Below are positions 1 through 7,097 of a stretch of 41,642 nucleotides of DNA, in pieces; position 1 is the first letter of the stretch; each line of letters starts with the position of its first letter. Below the pieces are notes generated by a model that saw only the letters and a list, made by a program, of their open reading frames with translations, had not been told where the DNA came from and made no database searches. The DNA comes from Acidimicrobiia bacterium. Its GTDB lineage: Bacteria > Actinomycetota > Acidimicrobiia > Acidimicrobiales > Poriferisodalaceae. The DNA lies in assembly GCA_022826045.1 (NCBI GenBank), contig JAJDVQ010000077.1:1-41642 (forward strand), written 5' to 3'. A program made the position numbers and the translations under genes.

Positions 1-212
1 GCCCGATAGCCCCCGTCCTGCGGGCGCCGGTGCCACCATCTGCAGGGCTCGCCCGCCGCCCGTGCCGACGGGGCGGCGGGGACACGCACAGACGGCTACG
101 GCGACTGCCAGGGTGTCGCTGCCCGCCATCGCCCGACAATCTCCCAGCGACTGCGCTCGGAGAAGACTCACCGAAACGTTGAAGGACGCGGGTTCGATTC
201 CCGCCACCTCCA
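1..212 (+). ncRNA. ssrA: tmRNA (transfer-messenger RNA), 3' part, 5' end outside the window
   Basis: tmRNA rescues stalled ribosomes by tagging truncated proteins. The tRNA-like 3' end is clear: T stem GCGGG (188-192), loop TTCGATT (193-199), T stem CCCGC (200-204), then the 3' acceptor strand CACCTCC (205-211) and discriminator A212. CCA is not encoded. The block CTGCGCTCGGAGAAG upstream matches the conserved segment before the T arm of mycobacterial tmRNA as I remember it. A perfect 10-bp stem (52-61 with 71-80) fits an internal pseudoknot. No partner GGAGGTG/GGGGGTG for the acceptor 5' strand exists in the window, so the 5' half and most or all of the tag reading frame lie upstream. No smpB is visible; in many actinobacteria ftsE-ftsX-smpB-ssrA are adjacent, but here ftsX is 12 kb away on the other strand. 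Confidence 0.9.
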
Positions 213-252
213 CGCTGGGCGCTCGGCGATGTCGATGGCGCAGCCGCTTCTG

Positions 253-1542
253 TCAGGGGCCGAGCAGGGCAGCGGGGATGACCGCGATGTTGTCGTCTGG
301 TCGACGGTAGGCGTACGGGCCGGTGGTAATGACTGCGGCGTCGAGCATGTCGGGGCCGATCTGCTGCTTGAGCCATCGGAGATGGCGCAGGTCGTGGTCG
401 TTGACAGTGCGGGCGAGCTTGGCTTCGAGCGCCACCACGCGGCCGTCTCGACGGGCCACTACGAAGTCGACCTCGCGCAGTCCTTGGTGGGTGCGCAGGT
501 GGAAGACGGCGGCATCGCTGGTCTGGGCGTAGACGCGCAGGCACAGGGCCATGAGCGACTCGAACAGGCCGCCGAGCAGAGTGCCGTCACGAGGCACCGG
601 CGTGCCGGACTGCCGTCCCTCGAGGAGAGCGTCGTCGCCGAGGCCGAGCAGCGCTGTTGCCCACGCCGGGTCGGCGAGATGATGCTTGGGACCCGTTGTC
701 AGCTTCGCGAGCTGATTGCGGGTCGGCACCCAGCCGGGAAGCGGTTCGAGCACATAGAGTCGCTCGAGCATGTCCACGAACGGCACTGTCGCGCTCCTGC
801 TCGGCTTGTCGCCGTCGCCGGACGTTGCGGCATCACGGATGCGCTCATAGGCAGCCGACGTGGCGGTCGCGGCCGCATACGCCCGCAGCCATCTCATCAG
901 AGCAGCAGGGTTGCGGGCGGAGTGGCCTGCTTCGGGCATGTCGCGTTCCACGATCCGGGCGATGTAGCCGTCCAGTGCCGCGTTGCGCACCCGGGTGTCC
1001 AGGCGGCGTATCGCTGGCAGACCGCTCCGTGTGATCTCGGACACATAGTCGGCCAGCCGTGCCTCGGTGGACCCGACGATGGCAGGCCGGCCTCCGGTGA
1101 GCAGATCTCGCAGGCTGACCGTCGGCTGTGCGAACACCGGCGAGTCGCGGCGTTCCGCCAGTGCCAGCGGACGCATCTTGAGCGTCACGATGCGCCCGGC
1201 GCCGCTGTGCGTCGGATGCGTTGTCGGCGATGCGGAACCGGTGAGCAGGAATCTGCCCGGCGCGTAGTCGTCGTCGACGGCGCGCCGTACGACATCCCAC
1301 GATTCGGGCAGCCGTTGCCATTCGTCCACGACTACCGGCGGGGACGCGTCGGCGATCTGCTGCGGATCCGACGCCATGATCTGACGTACCGCGCCGTCGT
1401 CGAGCGCCACAAAGGTGCCGGCCCGCTGGCGAGCAGTGGTCGTCTTGCCGGCGCCACGCGGACCTTCGATGCTGATGGCGGGCAAGCCCGAGAAGAGCTC
1501 GTCGATCTGGTCGTCAACAATGCGACGCCAGTAGTCCTCCAT
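253..1542 (-). CDS. AAA-type ATPase with C-terminal DUF4143-like nuclease-fold domain
   Basis: This 429-aa protein belongs to the large family of ATPases with a DUF4143 tail, whose role is mostly unknown (accessory or defence-like genes). Seen: a Walker A motif (GPRGAGKTTT) near residue 27, a Walker B-like VVVDEW near residue 70, LLTGSASP (sensor-like), and a C-terminal segment with E-V-D-F ... A-L-E-A-K, the PD-(D/E)xK-like core typical of DUF4143. The start is the ATG at 1542, chosen because GGGGAG lies 7 nt upstream (1550-1555) and the family's N-terminal helix begins there; a longer frame to 1791 lacks homology-like content. It lies 40 bp from the tmRNA end and convergent to it. The ssrA 3' end is a common integration site, so the gene may be an acquired accessory gene, but no integrase or repeated att sequence was found. 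Confidence 0.8.
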   Translation of the reverse strand: MEDYWRRIVDDQIDELFSGLPAISIEGPRGAGKTTTARQRAGTFVALDDGAVRQIMASDPQQIADASPPVVVDEWQRLPESWDVVRRAVDDDYAPGRFLLTGSASPTTHPTHSGAGRIVTLKMRPLALAERRDSPVFAQPTVSLRDLLTGGRPAIVGSTEARLADYVSEITRSGLPAIRRLDTRVRNAALDGYIARIVERDMPEAGHSARNPAALMRWLRAYAAATATSAAYERIRDAATSGDGDKPSRSATVPFVDMLERLYVLEPLPGWVPTRNQLAKLTTGPKHHLADPAWATALLGLGDDALLEGRQSGTPVPRDGTLLGGLFESLMALCLRVYAQTSDAAVFHLRTHQGLREVDFVVARRDGRVVALEAKLARTVNDHDLRHLRWLKQQIGPDMLDAAVITTGPYAYRRPDDNIAVIPAALLGP

Positions 1543-1866
1543 GGCGCGTCTCCCCTGGAGCTCACAACGCGCCGGAACCCGGCACGGACGCAAGACTACA
1601 TTTACTCCGGCACCAAAAATACAAAATCTCGGCTCTCCATGATACAAAACCTCCGAACACCGAGATGCAATCGCTCCGGTGCCCGCCCGGGTCGAGCGTG
1701 TCGGAGCAGCGCAGGGCCCGCTAACGGCCGCCGCAATGCCGCTGCCGTCACATCGGTCGCACCCACCCCGAGGCCGAACCGCACGAGCCACCGCCTCGTG
1801 CGACGCGACCCATCGACAAGGAGGCCAATCAACCTGGCCAGTCCAGTGGGACCGTTCAAGCCGTCT
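1543..1866. other. Gap with no recognisable gene
   Basis: Apart from the AT-rich repeats at 1619-1649, this stretch between the ATPase and the hydrolase remnant has open frames on both strands but none with a recognisable motif, a convincing ribosome binding site or coherent family similarity. It is probably decayed sequence together with the ATPase promoter. Confidence 0.5.
1619..1649 (-). promoter_or_regulatory. AT-rich direct repeats upstream of the DUF4143 ATPase
   Basis: Two copies of TTTTGTAT (minus strand; forward 1619-1626 and 1642-1649) are spaced 23 bp start to start in an AT-rich patch about 80-110 bp upstream of the ATPase start. The surrounding DNA is GC-rich. They could be operator half-sites or part of a promoter. 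The two-turn spacing would put both on one DNA face, which is inference. Confidence 0.3.
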
Positions 1867-2043
1867 TCATCGACATGGCGCTGCTTCTCGGCTTCGCCGA
1901 CTGCGTCGCCGATTGGGATTGACAACAGCAGCTGCTTGGTCAGCGTGACGCGGAGCGGCGAACTCGTGCAGCCACACGATGGGATGCCCGTCGTCGGCTT
2001 CCTCCGCGTACAGCTCGACCCCGTCTCCCTGGATCATCGGCAT
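1867..2043 (-). pseudogene. N-terminal remnant of an alpha/beta-hydrolase
   Basis: The ATG at 2043 opens a 58-codon frame whose first 35 or so residues read like the start of an alpha/beta-hydrolase: a short strand (DGVELYAEEA), then G-H-P-I-V-W-L-H-E-F-A-A, the strand 3/oxyanion H-E-F motif of esterase/haloalkane-dehalogenase-like members. After H-A-D-Q the similarity stops, and a TGA at 1867-1869 ends the frame. No nucleophile elbow (GxSxG), acid or histidine follows in any frame. It begins 13 bp after the stop of the upstream minus-strand gene, so it was probably the second gene of an operon before deletion. Confidence 0.6.
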
Positions 2044-2056
2044 GACGTCGAGCGGC

Positions 2057-2881
2057 TCAGACGCGGGCTTCTGCGGCGTAGGCCTTGTTGTACCGCTCCC
2101 GGCAGATGTAGAACTCGTCGGCGCTCTGGAATGCCTCGTGGGCGATCAGCAGGTCCAGATTGCGCCGCACGAGACGATCTGGCGCCACTCGGGTCGCCAG
2201 CACCTGGATCGCCCCGTAGCCGACGGGCCCGGTGCCCTCTGCGGTGTTGCGGCCGTGCGTCACCCCGAGCAGGTACTCGATCTCGTCGAGCATCGCATCG
2301 AACAGCGTGTCCTCGGTGGTGCGGGGGATGAACTCGTCGGTCATCGAGCGCAGCGTCATCCACAGCCGAAGCGAGGCCTGGATCGGCGCTTCGTCGGGCT
2401 TCTTCAGCCGGTCGCAGTTGACCAGGTAGGTGACGCGCCCGATCCTGCCGTCCTCCTCGGCTCGCACCGTCCCGATGATCCTCGCGAGCGGATCGATCCG
2501 ATCGGCGGCAGCGGCGCCGAAGGCCACGGCGTAGATCGCCAGCAGCGTGACGTGGTGCTGCAGATTGATGGCGGGACCGCCTTCGGAACTCGTGTAGGGG
2601 ATCCGGTTGGCCAGCAGGCGCAGGGCGTGCGCCCAGGCCTTGTCGTGATCAGCGCAGTTGGAGAAGTAGGCACCGGTGACGAGCAGCCCGATCAGGTCGG
2701 CGGAGGCCTGCTCGTAGGCCCGCAGGCACTCGTCGTAGCCCTCGCAGTCGGCGCTGCGGAGGGCGTCGATGGTTCGCAGCGTCTCGTCGCTGACGAAGTC
2801 GTGGAGCTCGATGCGGCACGCCGGATCGGCCAGGAGTTCTTTGAGTTCGGCCACTGTGGCCGTTTCGGGCTGTGACGTCAC
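2057..2881 (-). CDS. Conserved-looking hypothetical protein, 274 aa, family unknown
   Basis: I do not recognise this family. The protein is soluble, mainly helical in appearance and without membrane segments or a signal peptide. It contains motif-like patches such as HDKAWAHALRLLANR, INLQHHVTLLAIYA and R-T-T-E-D-T-L-F-D-A-M-L. The GTG at 2881 is chosen because further upstream the frame runs into the divergent gene at 2937; there is no strong Shine-Dalgarno, so leaderless translation or a later GTG is possible. Only 55 bp separate it from the divergent DDN-family gene, so they probably share a promoter region. The start overlaps the palindrome TGTGACGTCACA-like sequence at 2871-2881. Codon use resembles its neighbours, so it is likely a real gene. 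Confidence 0.6.
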   Translation of the reverse strand: MTSQPETATVAELKELLADPACRIELHDFVSDETLRTIDALRSADCEGYDECLRAYEQASADLIGLLVTGAYFSNCADHDKAWAHALRLLANRIPYTSSEGGPAINLQHHVTLLAIYAVAFGAAAADRIDPLARIIGTVRAEEDGRIGRVTYLVNCDRLKKPDEAPIQASLRLWMTLRSMTDEFIPRTTEDTLFDAMLDEIEYLLGVTHGRNTAEGTGPVGYGAIQVLATRVAPDRLVRRNLDLLIAHEAFQSADEFYICRERYNKAYAAEARV

Positions 2882-2936
2882 GCGGCCCACAGTACTGCGC
2901 GCACTTCTGGGGGCATTGCGCGGCGAGAATGGCGGT

Positions 2937-3398
2937 GTGGCAGTGAACGTGTGGTCCGATTTCACCTTCAAGCTGGCGAACTGGGCGAACCGCACGGCGA
3001 TCCGCTGCAGCGGCGGCCGCATCGGCTGGATCCACAAGGGCACACCGATCATCGAGGTGACCATGACGGGCCGGCGCAGCGGCGAGCCCCGCACCACGCT
3101 GCTGTCCGCAGTCGCCGAGCGGGACGGCGCATTCGTCGTCATCGGCTCACGCGGGGGCGACTCGAAGCACCCCGCATGGTTCCTGAACATGCGAGACAAC
3201 CCGGCGGTCACGGTTCGCAACCGCAGCGGCACTCGCCAGATGACCGCCCGCCTCACCGAAGGGGACGAGCGCGCCGAGCTGTGGGAGCAAGTGACCGCCA
3301 AGGACGACCACTACCTCCGGTTCCAGGCGCGGACAGACCGGCAGTTCCCCATCGTCATGCTCGAGCCCGCCGAAGACGCTGAGGCGGGGAGCAGCTGA
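2937..3398 (+). CDS. Nitroreductase/quinone reductase family (DDN-like, deazaflavin-dependent)
   Basis: This 153-aa protein resembles the split-barrel DUF385/DDN family, which uses the deazaflavin F420 to reduce nitro compounds or quinones in actinobacteria. Typical blocks seen: a hydrophobic amphipathic N-terminus, T-M-T-G-R-R-S-G-E-P-R-T-T-L-L (residues about 41-55), V-V-I-G-S-R-G-G (about 66-73), H-P-A-W-F-L-N-M (about 77-84) and the T-A-R-L strand before the C-terminal helix. Length is normal for the family. The start is the GTG at 2937, with the GTG at 2943 as an alternative; a purine-rich GGCGAGAA lies just upstream. Substrate and F420 dependence are inferred from the family. Confidence 0.85.
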   Translation: MAVNVWSDFTFKLANWANRTAIRCSGGRIGWIHKGTPIIEVTMTGRRSGEPRTTLLSAVAERDGAFVVIGSRGGDSKHPAWFLNMRDNPAVTVRNRSGTRQMTARLTEGDERAELWEQVTAKDDHYLRFQARTDRQFPIVMLEPAEDAEAGSS

Positions 3399-3426
3399 GC
3401 GCACCCGAGCCGGGATCGGCGAAGGG

Positions 3427-4296
3427 TCAGCCGACGGTCGGGATTCTCCGCAGGTGCACGAACCAGTTGGCCAGCGACACGGCGATGCCGCCGACCACAT
3501 TGCCCAGTGTCACGATCGCCAGGAAGCCGGCGAACCACGCCCCGTTCAGGCCGTCCAATTGCGCGGTCGAGAGCCCTGCTGCCGCAGCCACCTCGGACTG
3601 ACCCGAGACCAGCATGCCGATCGGCACGAAGTACATGTCGGCCACGCTGTGCTCGAAGCCGCCGGCCACGAAGGCCGAGATCGGCAGCACCACGGCGACC
3701 AGCTTGTCGATGAGCGAGCGGCCCGCCGTGGCCAGCCACAGCGCCAGGCACACGAACACGTTCGCGAGAATCCCCCGGGCGAACACCGTGCCGAGCCCGA
3801 GATCGACCTTGGCATGCGCGTTCGTGAGCGCCGCGGCGCCGAACGAATAATCGGCGATCTCCCACCAGCGCGACCAGAACACCACCAGCACCACGGCCAA
3901 GGCGCCGACGAAGTTGCCCAGGTACACCGAGATCCAGTTCCGGACGAGCTGGCGGACGGTGATCTGGTGGTCCAGCAGCCCGATCACCATGAGGTTGTTG
4001 CCGGTGAACAGCTCCGCGCCGGTGATCACCACCAGGAACAGCCCCGTCGACAGCCCGATGCCCATCAGGAGCCGGGTGGGGCCGAGGCCGAGGTTCGACG
4101 ACGCCGAGATGGTGTTGGTCAGCATGGCGCCGAGCGCCACGAACACGCCCGCCATCGCGGCCAGCACCGACATCGATCCGAAGCTCAGCGCTGCCCGGCG
4201 TATGGCCAGGTGCGACACCTGCGCAGCGATGTCCGACGGCGTCAACGGCACAACCGGATTGCCGGTCGGCACACGAGGTCCGCTCGGACCAGACAT
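3427..4296 (-). CDS. Formate/nitrite transporter (FNT) family channel
   Basis: This 289-aa membrane protein of the FocA/NirC family forms pentameric channels for small anions such as formate, nitrite or hydrosulfide. Six hydrophobic segments are visible. The family signatures are present: T-G-A-E-L-F-T-G-N-N in the second segment, Y-L-G-N-F-V-G-A in the third, and L-A-N-V-F-V-C-L-A-L-W-L-A in the fourth; the end has L-G-N-V-V-G-G-I. The ATG at 4296 gives the usual family length. No clear Shine-Dalgarno precedes it, and the frame stays open upstream without homology. It is convergent with the DDN-like gene. Which anion it carries cannot be read from the sequence; no formate dehydrogenase or nitrite reductase is nearby. 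Confidence 0.85.
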   Translation of the reverse strand: MSGPSGPRVPTGNPVVPLTPSDIAAQVSHLAIRRAALSFGSMSVLAAMAGVFVALGAMLTNTISASSNLGLGPTRLLMGIGLSTGLFLVVITGAELFTGNNLMVIGLLDHQITVRQLVRNWISVYLGNFVGALAVVLVVFWSRWWEIADYSFGAAALTNAHAKVDLGLGTVFARGILANVFVCLALWLATAGRSLIDKLVAVVLPISAFVAGGFEHSVADMYFVPIGMLVSGQSEVAAAAGLSTAQLDGLNGAWFAGFLAIVTLGNVVGGIAVSLANWFVHLRRIPTVG

Positions 4297-4536
4297 CAAT
4301 GATGACGCTAGTTCGTGGCGCCCCCGGCCCGGTTGAGGACGCGCCGGTGTGGCGACAGCTCGAAGGGTTGGCCGCGAGGAACTCTGTGTTGGCGGCAACG
4401 AGGATGTCCAGGACGATGAACAGCGGCCCATCCGAAGATCATCGCCACTCCGACTGGTCAACGCTCTCTGAAGTGCGCTGGGGTGAGACACTTTCGGCAT
4501 GGTCGCGGTGTGCCGACGCTGTCGTGGACGGCTGTC

Positions 4537-5187
4537 ATGGCGCGGCGCCGCACGAGATCGCCAGCGCGTTCCGTGAGCCAGGACCAGCCCGCAAACCTGG
4601 TCGCCGTCGTCGCCACCGCGGTCACCTTCGTGCAAGTCGTGCCCCAGGTGATGCGGCTCGTGCGCCTGAAGCGGACTGATGGCGCCTCGCCCGCCTGGGC
4701 AGCCATCGGCATGGTGATCAACATCGGCTGGACGGCCTACGCGATCGCCGAGGAGTTCTGGGTCACCATTCCTGCGGTACTCGCCGCCGTTATCAGCTTC
4801 GGTCTCGTGCTGTACCTGCTCTGGCGCAATGGCGCCGAGGTCCGCGTCGCCGTCATTGCCGGCATTGCCGTGGGGGTGGCATCGGTTGGCTTGCAGCTGG
4901 TCGCGGGCTGGACGGTCCTGGGCACCGTGCTCGGCTTGTCGAACGGTCTGTACCTCGGCCCGTCGGTGCATGCGGTTTGGCGGTCGTACGCGCCGGTGGG
5001 CGTGGCCCCGCTCACCTGGGTGCTCACGGCAGGCGAGGGCGTCTTGTGGGGCTATTACGGCGTGCTCGTGGAAGCGATACCGATCATGGTGTACGGAAGC
5101 ACTGCGTTCTTGCTTGCAGCGCTCATACTGCTGCGGCTGTGGATCACCCGCCACCGGATCCGGACCGAGCTCACGTCGCCCGACTGA
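4537..5187 (+). CDS. PQ-loop (SWEET/PQLC-like) membrane protein
   Basis: This 216-aa protein has seven predicted membrane helices in a 3+1+3 layout, like eukaryotic-type SWEET/PQ-loop transporters and unlike the single-repeat SemiSWEETs. The first triple-helix bundle has a clear PQ motif (V-V-P-Q-V-M-R-L). The second has the degenerate counterpart Y-L-G-P-S-V-H-A-V. Substrates in this superfamily are sugars or amino acids, which cannot be decided here. The start is uncertain: the ATG at 4537 is chosen, while GTG codons at 4483 and 4573 are in frame. It is convergent with the CPVC membrane protein 36 bp away. No operon partner is visible. Confidence 0.75.
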   Translation: MARRRTRSPARSVSQDQPANLVAVVATAVTFVQVVPQVMRLVRLKRTDGASPAWAAIGMVINIGWTAYAIAEEFWVTIPAVLAAVISFGLVLYLLWRNGAEVRVAVIAGIAVGVASVGLQLVAGWTVLGTVLGLSNGLYLGPSVHAVWRSYAPVGVAPLTWVLTAGEGVLWGYYGVLVEAIPIMVYGSTAFLLAALILLRLWITRHRIRTELTSPD

Positions 5188-5223
5188 CCGTCGGCGTTCT
5201 GCTGCCCCGCTCTCGATGCTCGA

Positions 5224-5691
5224 TTAGGCGACGGGAATCGGGCAGGCGACGGCTCGGTAGGTGCGCAGCCGCTTGCGCAGCGTCCACAGCAGAAGCGCGA
5301 GTGCGGCCAGCCCGACGACGGGCTGCACCGGCGCCCACCACGACAGCGCTCCCGAGATGCCCACGAGCGCAACCACTGCCTGGTTGCAGACCGGACAGCC
5401 GACGGCAAGGAACGAGACCAGCCCGCCCCACAGCGTCGTGGTGCCCTGTCGTTCCACAGCAGACTCGGCGTCGACATCGTTTGGCGGCGGCCGGACAGCC
5501 AGAATCAGCCCGATCAACGCCGAGGTCGTCGCCAAGATCACGTAGTCGAGCCACCGGGCGTCGATGGGCCGACCGAAGATCGGCGTATCGATGAGGTCCG
5601 ACGGGATGCCGATGAGCACGGCGGCAATGACGCCGTGCACCACGGCTCTCGGCCACACCGCTCTCGGCAGCTCCCGCAGTTCGCTCAGCAC
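5224..5691 (-). CDS. Small membrane protein with CPVC motif
   Basis: This 155-aa protein has about four hydrophobic segments and the motif G-C-P-V-C-N at residues 98-103 (C99, C102), placed at the start of a membrane helix and followed by ALVGISGALSWWAP-like helices and a basic tail. Similar actinobacterial membrane proteins with G-C-P-V-C-N-x-x-V exist but I know of no assigned function. The cysteine pair in or near the membrane suggests thiol redox chemistry or metal binding, which is inference. The start is the GTG at 5691, with GAGGTAG about 11 nt upstream. It could in principle be a redox partner for extracytoplasmic thioredoxin-like proteins; nothing in the position proves this. Confidence 0.65.
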   Translation of the reverse strand: MLSELRELPRAVWPRAVVHGVIAAVLIGIPSDLIDTPIFGRPIDARWLDYVILATTSALIGLILAVRPPPNDVDAESAVERQGTTTLWGGLVSFLAVGCPVCNQAVVALVGISGALSWWAPVQPVVGLAALALLLWTLRKRLRTYRAVACPIPVA

Positions 5692-5760
5692 CGCGGCGAC
5701 GCTACCTCGCCCCCAGTCCCGCCCATCCGCGCCTCACCCGGCGATCAGATGCCAGCTTGG

Positions 5761-6000
5761 TCAGCGTTCGAGTTCGCGGAGGGTTTCGAGGAGGGTGGCG
5801 GTGTCGCGCATCCAGCTCACGACCCGGTCGATGCAATCCGGGCGGGTGACGTCGAGCAGCAGCGTGGCGACGGCGACCGTGGCGCCCGACTCGTCGTCCG
5901 CGACCATCGTGGTCGTCGGCCGCAGGCGTGCATCGGCGGCAACCAGCACCCCAGCCGCACGGAGCTGACGACGTTGAAGCTCGCCGCCGTCATCGTTCAT
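5761..6000 (-). CDS. Small hypothetical protein, 79 aa
   Basis: This is a short soluble protein of unknown family. The C-terminal half (D-C-I-D-R-V-V-S-W-M-R-D-T-A-T-L-L-E-T-L-R-E-L) is likely a helix. The ATG at 6000 is preferred because GGAAG lies 9-10 nt upstream; in-frame ATGs at 6015 and 6048 would extend it by 5 or 16 residues into an AT-rich leader. The coding part has normal GC-rich codon use but the region above it is very AT-rich (see the entry at 6001-6060), which suggests a regulated promoter. No partner gene is obvious. Confidence 0.5.
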   Translation of the reverse strand: MNDDGGELQRRQLRAAGVLVAADARLRPTTTMVADDESGATVAVATLLLDVTRPDCIDRVVSWMRDTATLLETLRELER

Positions 6001-6060
6001 CAGCTTATCTTCCATATATTTCAGATTATTCCATTGATCTCCTGTCATCCAAGTGATTTA
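6001..6060 (-). promoter_or_regulatory. AT-rich leader/promoter of the 79-aa gene
   Basis: Counting this 60-base line gives 20 G+C out of 60, far below the surrounding DNA. On the minus strand it holds TATATGG and AATAATCT elements that could act as -10 boxes. It reads directly into the small gene ending at 5761. Confidence 0.4.
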
Positions 6061-6068
6061 TGCCGTTC

Positions 6069-6093
6069 GTGCCTTCAAGCGCGCTGAAGGCAC
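6069..6093. other. Perfect 9-bp inverted repeat
   Basis: GTGCCTTCA (6069-6077) pairs perfectly with TGAAGGCAC (6085-6093) around the loop AGCGCGC. There is no T-run after it on either strand, so it is a weak terminator candidate. Its place just above the AT-rich leader of the 79-aa gene makes an operator for that gene plausible. No protein-coding call fits the region 6061-6261. Confidence 0.45.
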
Positions 6094-6261
6094 CATGTCC
6101 GCGAATCGCCACTCGCAGGCCGGTCGGCAAGGGAGACATCAGTGAGTACGAGCGCACACGCGCACTGGGCCGGTGCTGCGGCCCGGTGTGAGGGCCGGCG
6201 TGACGGGCGGCGGCGTAGAGTCGCTGGTCGATCAAGCCAGCTCGCGGAATGAGATCGTCGT

Positions 6262-7017
6262 ATGGCTGCAGACAATCCCGCTGACGACGCCGAGCCGGTT
6301 TCGGTCGCGGCTGGGCACCGGTTTGCGGCCGCACTGCGGGAAGCCGGACTGTCGGTCATCGCCGAGATCAAGCGGCGCTCGCCGTCTCGCGGGGCGCTGA
6401 ACGCCGACGCCGACGCGGCCGATCTAGCAGCCGGATACAAGGCGGGCGGAGCTGCGTGCCTGTCGGTGCTGACCGAGAGCGAGCGGTTCGGCGGCTCGCC
6501 CGAGGACTTGCAGGCGGCCAAGACGGTGACCGGCTTGCCTGTGCTGCGCAAGGATTTCCTGCGCACGCTCGATGACGTGCGCGACAGCCACGCCATGGGC
6601 GCCGACGCAATGCTCGTCATCCTCGCCGACATCGACCCGGCCGATTTGCCGCCCATGCAGGAACTAGCGCTGTCACTCGGCGTCGACGTACTCACCGAGG
6701 TCCGCGACGAAGCCGAGCTGGAGGTGGCAGTCGATCTCGGCGCCTACATGATCGCCATCAACCAGCGCGACAACCCCGAGTCGACCAAGTTCACCGTCGA
6801 CTACGACAAGGCCGTCCGTGTCAGCCGCAGTTTCGAAGAGATCGACGATCGGATACTGCTGATTGCGGCCTCAGGCATCGGCGTGCCCGGCGGCACGTCC
6901 ATGCGAGCGATAGCCGACGCAGGCTACGACGCTGCGCTGATCGGCGAAGCGCTCGTGGTGGCCGACGACCCGCCCGAGCTGCTGCGCAGTCTTCTCACTG
7001 ACGCCGAGGACGACTAG
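6262..7017 (+). CDS. Divergent indole-3-glycerol-phosphate synthase (TrpC-like)
   Basis: This 251-aa TIM-barrel protein clearly belongs to the IGPS family (tryptophan biosynthesis, CdRP to indole-glycerol phosphate). Conserved blocks: V-I-A-E-I-K-R-R-S-P-S-R-G with E35 and K37, C-L-S-V-L-T-E, F-G-G-S, L-R-K-D-F with K97, L-T-E with E146, I-N-Q-R-D with N167, and the phosphate-binding end L-I-G-E-A-L. Two oddities: the usual V-A-E-S-G-I reads I-A-A-S-G-I, so the second catalytic glutamate (Glu210 in the Sulfolobus enzyme) is alanine 203; and the N-terminal helix of about 30 residues before the first strand is mostly missing, with a TGA in frame just upstream (6250-6252). No other trp gene is near. 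It may be a paralogue with altered activity. Confidence 0.8.
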   Translation: MAADNPADDAEPVSVAAGHRFAAALREAGLSVIAEIKRRSPSRGALNADADAADLAAGYKAGGAACLSVLTESERFGGSPEDLQAAKTVTGLPVLRKDFLRTLDDVRDSHAMGADAMLVILADIDPADLPPMQELALSLGVDVLTEVRDEAELEVAVDLGAYMIAINQRDNPESTKFTVDYDKAVRVSRSFEEIDDRILLIAASGIGVPGGTSMRAIADAGYDAALIGEALVVADDPPELLRSLLTDAEDD

Positions 7018-7097
7018 GGCCCTTCCGGATCCCATTGGGAGCTGCGAAGCCGCACCAGCAGGCGCTCCAAAAGCGAGCGTGCCGAGCCGCTCCCCGA

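Noticed and set aside
1..2100. Integrated element with att repeats at ssrA
   Set aside because: No integrase gene and no second copy of the ssrA 3' terminal sequence was found in the window, so an island is only a suggestion.
229..2331. 700-codon open frame on the plus strand
   Set aside because: It lies antisense to the DUF4143 ATPase and the 274-aa gene, has no recognisable motif, and is a typical high-GC shadow frame.
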